Of a stretch of DNA of 28,962 nucleotides, positions 23,120 to 28,962 are shown one piece after another. The notes under the pieces are model-generated. The model saw nothing but the letters and a program-made list of their open reading frames with translations, was not told the origin of the DNA and searched no databases. Made by a program: the position numbers and the translations under genes. How positions within the stretch are numbered: position 1 is the stretch's first letter; each line of letters opens with the position of its first letter. The DNA comes from a virus, in the IMG/VR virus record IMGVR_UViG_3300032093_000630, positions 1 to 28,962 of that record; one strand, written 5' to 3'.

Positions 23120-24091
23120 ATGGCATATTTAGTAACAGGTTTAACCGCCTATACAAAAGAAAACGTTGATCTGCTGGTAAAGAACTCAACGTTTGAAGCA
23201 AGAACACAAAGAGAAATTCTTGCACTCGGAAATGTTCGTGTTGATATTAAATCAAGCGAGAAAATTAACCGCATGGACACAGATGTGTTCTTTCAGGACG
23301 ATTCAAATTGCGGATTTAACGCAAGTGGAACAACTGAATTTACACAGCGCACTTTGGAAGTTGGTAAGATTAAGGTAAATGAAATCCTTTGCGATAAGGA
23401 TTTAGAGCCTCACTATACACAGCAGGCTTTGAAAGCAGGTGGCGAATACACTACTGCGGCTTTTGCTTCTGACTATTCAGAATTAAAAGCGAAAAAAATT
23501 GCCGAAGCCTTAGAGGTTGCATTATGGCAAGCAAGCAAAGCAGGTAGTGCAGGCTCAAACGGTTTGTTAAACAAATTTGACGGTATTAAAAGACATATCA
23601 CTGTTGCAGGTGGAACAGTAGTTGATGCAAACACAACAGGTTATTACGGTACTCCTGCAACTGGCATTACTACTTCAACAGTAGCTATCAATGCAGTAAA
23701 AGCAATCATCAAAGCACTTCCGGCTAAGATTAAAGGTAAGAGTGATGTTCGCATCTTCATGGGATGGGATGTGTTTGGTCTTTTGGTTGATGGTTACATT
23801 GAGAAAAACCTTTTCAACTACGCTAAAGGCGAAAAGTACGATGATGACAATGCAAGTTTCGTAGTACCCGGCACTAACTATGTAGTTGTTCCTGTACATG
23901 GCTTGGATGGTTTGAATGACATCTACGCTTTCCGTATGAGCAACATCTTCTTAGGTACTGACCTGGCAGGAGAAGAAAATAACTTTTGGATTCGCTATTC
24001 AGAAGATGATGAGAACATCAAAGTTACTGTAAGAACTAAGATGGGTGTTCAATTCGCCTTCATGGATGAGATTGTGAAGTTTGAAGCATAA
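23120..24091 (+). CDS. Major capsid protein
   Basis: 323 residues. Placement (after protease and assembly protein, followed at once by a hairpin) and composition fit a major capsid protein. Segments include an N-terminal arm AYTKENVDLLVKNSTFE, KVNEILCDKDLEPHYTQQAL, a helix EYTTAAFASDYSELKAKKI (spine-helix candidate) with EALEVALWQ, a Gly/Thr-rich loop (TTGYYGTPATGITTST), and RIFMGWDVFGLLVDGY in an A-domain-like part. The C-terminus is strand-rich (VTVRTKMGVQFAFMDEIV). HK97 fold is inferred. It starts 3 bases after the assembly protein stop. Confidence 0.8.
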   Translation: MAYLVTGLTAYTKENVDLLVKNSTFEARTQREILALGNVRVDIKSSEKINRMDTDVFFQDDSNCGFNASGTTEFTQRTLEVGKIKVNEILCDKDLEPHYTQQALKAGGEYTTAAFASDYSELKAKKIAEALEVALWQASKAGSAGSNGLLNKFDGIKRHITVAGGTVVDANTTGYYGTPATGITTSTVAINAVKAIIKALPAKIKGKSDVRIFMGWDVFGLLVDGYIEKNLFNYAKGEKYDDDNASFVVPGTNYVVVPVHGLDGLNDIYAFRMSNIFLGTDLAGEENNFWIRYSEDDENIKVTVRTKMGVQFAFMDEIVKFEA

Positions 24092-24096
24092 TTATC

Positions 24097-24125
24097 GGGG
24101 AGGTAACACTCCCCTTAACCTTTTA
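24097..24125 (+). terminator. Hairpin after the major capsid gene
   Basis: GGGGAG (24097-24102) pairs with CTCCCC (24109-24114) around GTAACA, followed by TTAACCTTTT. The T tract is interrupted, so this is a weak terminator or an mRNA-stabilising hairpin. It could separate high capsid expression from downstream genes. Confidence 0.5.
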
Positions 24126-24135
24126 AATTAAAAAA

Positions 24136-24654
24136 ATGGCTTGTGCATTAACAAGCGGTTACTCGTTAGACTGTAAGGATTCCAGTGGTGGCATCGTGGA
24201 GGTTTACTTCATGGAGAAAGCCAACGCTACTACGATTGCCACAGCAAGTGGTGTAGTAACAGGAATCACTAAGGCATCGAATAAACGCTTTTACAAATAT
24301 GAACTTCCAAAGCAGACAGGAGCATTGACTGAAACAATTAACGGTTCTGTTGAGAATGGAACAGTTTTCTATTCTTCTGAATTGCAGATTGTGGTTAATA
24401 AACTTTCAACTGCTGTAAGAAATGAAATTAAACTACTCGCCCAAAATACTTTATTGGCGGTGGTGAAAGATAACAATGGAAAATATTGGATGGTAGGCAA
24501 GAGCAGAGGTGTTGATTTAACAACCGGGACACTTGGAACAGGTACAGCTTTTGGAGACAGAAGCGGTTACTCACTGACATTCACAGGTCAAGAGCCTGAA
24601 CCGATGATTGAAGTTGATTCAACCACAGCAGCAGCTTTAGAAACACAAGGATAA
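24136..24654 (+). CDS. Probable major tail (tube) protein
   Basis: 172 residues, starting MACALTSGYSLDCKDSSGG and continuing with strands and loops: GIVEVYFMEKAN, KASNKRFYKYELPK, TETINGSVENGTVFYSSEL, RNEIKLLAQNTLLAVVKDN, then GTAFGDRSGYSLTFTGQEPEP. This family is recurrent beside capsid genes in Bacteroidota phages, where it is a structural protein. The beta-rich fold, the size and the terminal TFTGQEPEP segment suggest a tail-tube protein. A head decoration protein is the alternative. A hairpin before it and a terminator after it would allow it to be made at its own level. Confidence 0.6.
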   Translation: MACALTSGYSLDCKDSSGGIVEVYFMEKANATTIATASGVVTGITKASNKRFYKYELPKQTGALTETINGSVENGTVFYSSELQIVVNKLSTAVRNEIKLLAQNTLLAVVKDNNGKYWMVGKSRGVDLTTGTLGTGTAFGDRSGYSLTFTGQEPEPMIEVDSTTAAALETQG

Positions 24655-24682
24655 TTTTCATGTTGATTTTAGGAGTAAGACA

Positions 24683-24713
24683 CCCTGCCTTTTTAGGTGG
24701 GGTTTACTTTTTA
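24683..24713 (+). terminator. Intrinsic terminator after the tail-tube candidate
   Basis: CCCTGCC (24683-24689) pairs with GGTGGGG (24696-24702) around TTTTTA, with two wobble pairs, then TTTACTTTTT. An outer stem of GTAAG (24675-24679) with TTTAC (24703-24707) can extend it. It is followed by the AGTATTTATA box and the next gene. Confidence 0.6.
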
Positions 24714-24723
24714 AGTATTTATA
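24714..24723 (+). promoter_or_regulatory. AGTATTTATA box before a virion gene (copy 2)
   Basis: Same decamer as at 15444-15453, placed after a terminator T run and ending 4 bases before the ATG at 24728. The recurrence in the same context suggests a function in late expression rather than chance. Confidence 0.35.
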
Positions 24724-24727
24724 GACG

Positions 24728-25114
24728 ATGATTAAACTCACCAAAGGAACAACGGGAACAATAATCTGTACACTCACAGAAAAGCAAACTATTGTGGATG
24801 CGAATTATCTGTTTGTGTTTACCAATCGTTCAACGAATGAGAAAGTAAAGTTTGTGCTTGTAAACAGTTCTGATGTAAGCACAAATAAAGAGCGATGGAA
24901 TGAGTTTAGCCTGGTAGTTAATAGTCAGTTCAACACACAAAAAGAAGGGTGGTTTGCTTATAAGGTTTACGAACAGGCAAGCACTACCAACACAGACGAA
25001 GATTTAACTGGGGATCTGTTGGAAGAAGGGTTGATGTTTTTATCCGATGGTACAGATGTTTCGTTTGAACAATATTCACAAGAAGTAACATTTAAGACTT
25101 ATGATGCAAGTTAG
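24728..25114 (+). CDS. Conserved Bacteroidota phage protein of unknown role
   Basis: 128 residues, beta-rich, starting MIKLTKGTTGTIICTLTEKQ. It continues with NYLFVFTNRSTNEKVKFVL, a polar RWNEFSLVV strand, EGWFAYKVYEQAST, acidic TDEDLTGDLLEEGL and a C-terminal strand. The style recurs in Bacteroidota phages next to structural genes, but no function can be named. The position between the tail-tube candidate and the portal, with a 14-base overlap into the portal start, points to a virion or assembly role. There is no signal peptide or membrane segment. Confidence 0.65.
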   Translation: MIKLTKGTTGTIICTLTEKQTIVDANYLFVFTNRSTNEKVKFVLVNSSDVSTNKERWNEFSLVVNSQFNTQKEGWFAYKVYEQASTTNTDEDLTGDLLEEGLMFLSDGTDVSFEQYSQEVTFKTYDAS

Positions 25115-27041
25115 TTTTATAAAATTCGCTGATTTCAAGTTGCCTGAATTGGTTGAAATGAGTGGTAAGGCGTGGATTTATTACGGTGAGGATAATCTTT
25201 ACCCTAATGAATTATTGAGGATGTTTAACAAGTCAGCAAAGCACAATGCTATTGTGTTGGGTAAGGTGAATTACATCACCGGGAACGGCATCGGAACGAA
25301 AAGCGGAGCAAAGACAGACTTTACCAAGAATACAAACAAGTTTTACAACATTAACGACCTGCTGAAAAAAACAGCATTGGATTTAGAAGTGTTTGAAGGT
25401 TTTGGATGGGAAGTGCATTGGAACGCATTGGGGAATATCGGTGCGGTGTATCATGTGCCTTTTCAGAAGATACGCAGCAATAAAGAAAATACACAGTTCT
25501 TTATTAAAGACTGGACAAAGGACGAAAGAAAAGAAAAGCCCAAAGTAGTTAATGCGTTCAATCCTGCCAACCCACAGGGAGTGCAGTTGTACTATTATAA
25601 AACATACAGACCAGGTGTTGAAGTGTACCCCTACCCTTCATACATCGGTGCTTTAAATGCGATTGAAACGGATATTGAGATTAGCAGGTATCATTTATCA
25701 ACGATTAAAAACGGGATGTTTAGTTCTAAGCTAATCAACTTTAATCAAGGTGTACCAACAGAAGAAGAACAGAAAGACATCGAAAGACGATTTAAAAAGA
25801 AGTTCACAGGTTCAGATAATGCAGGTTCTATTGTAGTTACATTCAATCAAGACCCTGCCAAAGCACCAACTGTTTTGGATTTATCCGGTACAGAATTGGA
25901 CAAGCATTTTGACATCTTAAATAAAAAGATTGAGCAGGATATTTTCGCAGGGCATCAGGTAACAAGTCCTGTACTTTTTGGAATTAAAACAGAAGGGCAA
26001 CTCGGAGGCAGAACAGAAATGCGTGATGCTTACGAAATCTTCAAGAGTACTTATTGTAATGACCGCCAACAGATTTTAGAGCGTGTATTTACAGAAATTT
26101 CTAAATGGTGGGGCTTTGAAGAAGAAATGGTAATCACTCCAGTTGAACCGATTGCAGTAGAGTTTTCAGAGCAAACACTTTTACAGATAGCCCCGAAAGA
26201 ATACTTACTTGACAAATTAGGAATTGACCTGTCTAAATACCCATCCGTAACACAACCAACAGCAGTACAGAACGAGGCTTTAACAAACGTAAGCGGCAGA
26301 CAACAGCAACAGCTTTTACGGATTGTAAGACTGTTTACCAAAGGTCAATTAACGAAGGCACAAGCAGCTTTACAATTAAAGGCATTTGGATTGAGTGATG
26401 AAGATGTGAACGCTTACTTAGGTTTAGACGATGACCCCAATACACATGATGGTCTTTTTTCAAGTCAAGATGAAGATGAGAAACTGTTGATGGAGTTTTC
26501 TGCTTGTGGTGAATCAAAAGACGAATACCAGGTGGTTTTCAACCGCAAGGTTCACAAGTTTGATGAGATTATGGCAACCGATGCTGCTATTTTGGATTTG
26601 ATACAGAAAGACAAAAGAATCACCCCTGAAGTAATCGCCTCTACTTTGAAAATAGCACAAGATGATGTACGGGCTAAAATAACCCAATTAGAAGAAGATG
26701 GTGTATTAACAGCGAAAGCGACAAGAGTTGGGCAGGATATAATCATTGAAAGGTCATTATCAAAACCATTAAGCGAACTGACCGATAAGAAACCAAAGAC
26801 TTTGGAATATAAAGTAATGTATTCCTATGAAGGCCCGGAGGATAGCAGAAACAGAAAATTCTGTGCGAGGCTATTACAGTTGAACAGGTTTTTTTCCCGT
26901 TCGGACATTGAAAGTATTTCAAGAAGGTTGGGATATAGCGTATGGGATCGTAAAGGTGGATGGTGGACAAAACCTGACGGAGAAAGAAGTGTGAGTTGCA
27001 GACATCATTGGAAATCAAACTTAGTAATTAAAAAGAAATGA
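25101..27041 (+). CDS. Portal protein fused to winged-helix and Mu gpF-like segments
   Basis: 646 residues (ATG at 25101; a second in-frame ATG at 25104). Residues roughly 1-400 are a portal protein: SGKAWIYYGEDNLYPNELL, ISRYHLSTIKNGMFSSKL, an EEEQKDIERRFKKKF clip-like helix, and KIEQDIFAGHQVTSPVLFG with GQLGGRTEMRDAYEIF in the stem/crown part. Residues about 490-555 form a winged helix (AILDLIQKDKRITPEVIAST, then DDVRAKITQLEEDGVL). The last 60 residues (FCARLLQLNRFFSRSDI, LGYSVWDRKGGWW, SCRHHWKSN) match the C-terminal part of Mu gpF-like minor head proteins. The portal is thus a three-part protein. It overlaps both neighbours. Confidence 0.82.
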   Translation: MMQVSFIKFADFKLPELVEMSGKAWIYYGEDNLYPNELLRMFNKSAKHNAIVLGKVNYITGNGIGTKSGAKTDFTKNTNKFYNINDLLKKTALDLEVFEGFGWEVHWNALGNIGAVYHVPFQKIRSNKENTQFFIKDWTKDERKEKPKVVNAFNPANPQGVQLYYYKTYRPGVEVYPYPSYIGALNAIETDIEISRYHLSTIKNGMFSSKLINFNQGVPTEEEQKDIERRFKKKFTGSDNAGSIVVTFNQDPAKAPTVLDLSGTELDKHFDILNKKIEQDIFAGHQVTSPVLFGIKTEGQLGGRTEMRDAYEIFKSTYCNDRQQILERVFTEISKWWGFEEEMVITPVEPIAVEFSEQTLLQIAPKEYLLDKLGIDLSKYPSVTQPTAVQNEALTNVSGRQQQQLLRIVRLFTKGQLTKAQAALQLKAFGLSDEDVNAYLGLDDDPNTHDGLFSSQDEDEKLLMEFSACGESKDEYQVVFNRKVHKFDEIMATDAAILDLIQKDKRITPEVIASTLKIAQDDVRAKITQLEEDGVLTAKATRVGQDIIIERSLSKPLSELTDKKPKTLEYKVMYSYEGPEDSRNRKFCARLLQLNRFFSRSDIESISRRLGYSVWDRKGGWWTKPDGERSVSCRHHWKSNLVIKKK

Positions 27042-27613
27042 AAGATACACTATTCATAAGCCCGGAGAACATTTACGAAAGAACGCAGGTGCATTCTAAC
27101 ATAGATTCAAAGATGATTGTACCTGTGATTAAAGTTTGTCAGGATATGTACATACTTCCCATTTTGGGAACGGATTTGTATGTAAGACTTCAGGAAGGAA
27201 TTGAGGGCGATAATCTGACTGCTGATGAAGTTACCTTATTAAAAAACTACATCCGGGATTGTTTGATTTATTACGTGGTTAGTAAGTTGCCCGATACATT
27301 AAGTTATCAGTTTTGGAGTAAGGGGGTGTTAAGAAAAACCAACGAAGGCAGCGAAACCGCCAACAGTACGGAGTTGATAGACTTGAAGAATGAATATAAG
27401 AACTGGGCAGAGTTTTACGGCACAAGGTTGATGCAGTATTTAATAGAAGAAGCAAACGGTTCAAACAAATTCCCGCAATACATCAATTATTCATCACGAG
27501 TAGATACCGTAATTCCTAAAAAGGCTGTGTATGAAACAGGCATCTATTTAGGCGGTAGTGATTGCAGAGGCTGTGATGATTCAAGAGAAGAACAATATGG
27601 CAAAAAACTATAA
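27038..27613 (+). CDS. Head-tail connector-like protein (DUF6712-type)
   Basis: 191 residues. It begins MKDTLFISPENIYERTQVHS, then a helix SKMIVPVIKVCQDMYILPIL and GTDLYVRLQEGI. This pattern (an N-terminal peptide followed by helices containing LLPxLGxxLY-like residues) is typical of gp6-like connectors in Bacteroidota phages. The middle is helical (RDCLIYYVVSKLPDTL) and the C-terminus has a Cys pair in DCRGCDDS. It follows the portal with an ATGA overlap, as expected for the ring that joins portal and tail. The family name is assigned from pattern memory and context. Confidence 0.7.
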   Translation: MKDTLFISPENIYERTQVHSNIDSKMIVPVIKVCQDMYILPILGTDLYVRLQEGIEGDNLTADEVTLLKNYIRDCLIYYVVSKLPDTLSYQFWSKGVLRKTNEGSETANSTELIDLKNEYKNWAEFYGTRLMQYLIEEANGSNKFPQYINYSSRVDTVIPKKAVYETGIYLGGSDCRGCDDSREEQYGKKL

Positions 27614-27734
27614 TCTAAAAACCATCGAAAAGCTAAAGGCTTATTTTAATGACAAGAAATCAAATAGCGAAAAAGTTACAAGAGATAGCCCAAAGCCATC
27701 GGCAAGTAAGAACGGCAAAGGTCGTAAGGGCTGA
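27597..27734 (+). CDS. Small basic protein, overlapping gene pair (tentative)
   Basis: A 45-codon frame from ATG 27597 to TGA 27734. It starts MAKNYNLKTIEKLKAYF and ends in a Lys/Gly/Ser-rich tail (KPSASKNGKGRKG). Its start overlaps the connector stop by 17 bases, in the coupling style used throughout this operon. Its last 86 bases are shared with the next gene in another frame. The N-terminal 17 codons lie mostly in the 35-base gap between neighbours, which would otherwise be empty. The helical start and basic tail look protein-like, but with such overlap the evidence is limited. Confidence 0.4.
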   Translation: MAKNYNLKTIEKLKAYFNDKKSNSEKVTRDSPKPSASKNGKGRKG

Positions 27735-28365
27735 CTATTTCCTGAATAACGAGATAAAAGATGTTTCCTATCCTGCTGTGTGGTTTACCATGAACGGAGT
27801 TGAGATACGGGAGAAAGCAAAGATTGTAAATGTCATTGTAACCGTTGCTGATATTATCCATCATCCTGAAAATCAGAACCGGGTAATGGAAGTGCAGAGC
27901 GACATGGAACGTGTAGCTGATGACATGGTGGCGCAAATTAATTGGGATAAACACGGATGGGATTTAGTCAGGAGTACGAGTTATGAGTTTTTTGAAGATA
28001 GCTACGAGGACGAGTTAGCGGGAGTAACCTTTCAGCTTCAGTTAGAGTTCCCGTTTGTTTATGATGCCTGTGATCTGCCGAGTGATTATGAGCTACCCAA
28101 TGGAAATTTTGTATATATAAACACAAACAGATTTATGACGGTAGTTGATTTTATTGTGGGTACAGGGCAGCCAATGACAGATGGAGCAACAGACTATCAG
28201 AACAACCTATTGACTGTACCGCCTTTTGTATTTATCGGTGGTCAATTATTAACTTATCAAACAAGAACAGACAGAAGATATGTATCACATAATGCAAATA
28301 CTAAAACGATTACGGTTCATAATGGCGGTGTTCTTGATGGTGAGCATGTGTTCATCATCATTTAG
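27649..28365 (+). CDS. Tail completion / terminator-like protein
   Basis: 238 residues. An N-terminal helix (NQIAKKLQEIAQSHRQV) leads to strands SYPAVWFTMNGVEI and IVNVIVTVADI, a central NQNRVMEVQSDMERVADDMV helix, and FQLQLEFPFVYDACDLP. The alternation of a helix pair with a four-strand sheet resembles tail terminator or completion proteins (gpU/gp11-like). The C-terminal 70 residues (FIVGTGQPMTDGATDYQNN, then LDGEHVFIII) look like an added beta domain. It follows the connector gene and precedes the fibre gene. The fold assignment is tentative. Confidence 0.55.
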   Translation: MTRNQIAKKLQEIAQSHRQVRTAKVVRADYFLNNEIKDVSYPAVWFTMNGVEIREKAKIVNVIVTVADIIHHPENQNRVMEVQSDMERVADDMVAQINWDKHGWDLVRSTSYEFFEDSYEDELAGVTFQLQLEFPFVYDACDLPSDYELPNGNFVYINTNRFMTVVDFIVGTGQPMTDGATDYQNNLLTVPPFVFIGGQLLTYQTRTDRRYVSHNANTKTITVHNGGVLDGEHVFIII

Positions 28366-28962
28366 CCAGGTTATCAATGGAAGGCAATACAACTATGTAG
28401 GGAATTGGTATAACTGGCAGGGTGGGAAGTTTATCAACAATTTAAACCTGCCGAAAAGTGCAGCGAGTACCGGCAAAGATACAGGAGCGATTTATTACAA
28501 ACTATCCGACAGCAGTCTTTATATCTATACCGGAAGCCAATGGATTAAGATAGGCGGCACTTCAACTGATTCCACTATTTACGCTACAAAATGGTTTGTA
28601 GGGCAAAATTATGTTCCTTATACAGGTGCAACATCTGATGTAGATTTAAATGGCAACTCACTTAATGCCAAAAGTTTATCAATTACAGGAACGGGAGGAA
28701 ACGGGTATTTGCACATGAGGTTTCAAAGTTCAACACCGAGTGGAATAGGCAATCATACAACTATTTACGCTGATGCAACGGGATTACCTTATTACAAAAT
28801 AGATGGAGCAAGTCCAGTTCAGTTTCAAAGGCAAATCAGTTTAACAACTACTGGAAGCAGTGGGGCTGCTACTTTTAATGGCACTACATTAAATATTCCG
28901 CAATATTCTGGCGGCGGTGATAGCTCATGGGTTTCAACTGAAACAGGAGTTATGCCGTCTAA
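28346..28962 (+). CDS. Tail fibre / receptor-binding protein, cut by the right edge
   Basis: From ATG 28346 the frame is open for 205 codons and two bases to the window end. It starts MCSSSFSQVINGRQYNYVG. The segment ASTGKDTGAIYYKLSDSSLY with YTGSQWIKIGG is a pattern of fibre N-terminal regions. NYVPYTGATSDVDLNGNSL and SLTTTGSSGAATFNGTTLN, followed by IPQYSGGG, are repeat-like sequences common in phage fibres and adhesins of Bacteroidota. It overlaps the previous gene by 20 bases. The missing C-terminus would hold the receptor-binding part. No stop or frameshift is seen. Confidence 0.75.
   Translation, partial: MCSSSFSQVINGRQYNYVGNWYNWQGGKFINNLNLPKSAASTGKDTGAIYYKLSDSSLYIYTGSQWIKIGGTSTDSTIYATKWFVGQNYVPYTGATSDVDLNGNSLNAKSLSITGTGGNGYLHMRFQSSTPSGIGNHTTIYADATGLPYYKIDGASPVQFQRQISLTTTGSSGAATFNGTTLNIPQYSGGGDSSWVSTETGVMPS

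Overview
The window reads as a large part of the genome of a tailed phage (siphovirus-like, or a prophage of one) that infects a member of the Bacteroidota. This rests on the low GC, start codons without Shine-Dalgarno sequences, TTTG / TAnnTTTG-like promoter elements, a signal peptide ending in SYGQ, and structural protein families typical of Bacteroidota phages. Host genus cannot be told from the sequence. No integrase, tRNA gene, CRISPR array, DNA polymerase or endolysin was recognised, so lifestyle is open; those genes may lie outside the window. Both edges cut genes: a possible short gene at the left and a tail-fibre gene at the right.

Left arm (1-8215, minus strand): an orphan cytosine-type DNA methyltransferase, a hairpin-dense GC-richer spacer (about 880-1243), then a replication/recombination block: prim-pol/SF3 primase-helicase, VRR-NUC nuclease, Snf2-like helicase, a candidate ssDNA-binding protein with an SSB-type C-terminal tip, a RecB-like PD-(D/E)XK nuclease and a stand-alone DnaA domain IV-like protein. 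Upstream of these are a predicted exported beta-barrel-like protein, an unknown protein and a small Cro-like regulator. Two terminator-like hairpins partition this arm.

Control region (8216-9382): a 32-bp dyad lies between two divergent HTH genes and overlaps candidate promoters in both directions. A small basic-protein gene follows, with a tandem 33-bp repeat put out of frame by an A8 run, and then an AT-rich spacer with eight copies of an ATCGTGTA-type 8-mer, which is a candidate origin or operator array.

Right arm (9383-28962, plus strand): a Cys-rich small protein, a sigma-like factor, a small membrane protein, then a tightly overlapping four-gene sugar/methyl-transfer cassette (GT2-like, FkbM methyltransferase, class I methyltransferase, GT2-like). 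Packaging and virion genes follow: small and large terminase; a probable tail assembly chaperone with a -1 frameshift at a T9 run; a neck or tail completion protein; two large tail proteins; tape measure; XkdF/S78_2-type protease; a GT-B glycosyltransferase; an assembly protein; major capsid; a probable tail tube; a conserved unknown; a portal fused to winged-helix and Mu gpF-like segments; a connector; a tail completion protein; and the start of a tail fibre. The tail block thus precedes the head block, and the portal lies after the capsid gene. Most plus-strand genes overlap by 4-65 bases, implying translational coupling, with hairpins at a few gaps that probably tune output around the capsid and tail genes.
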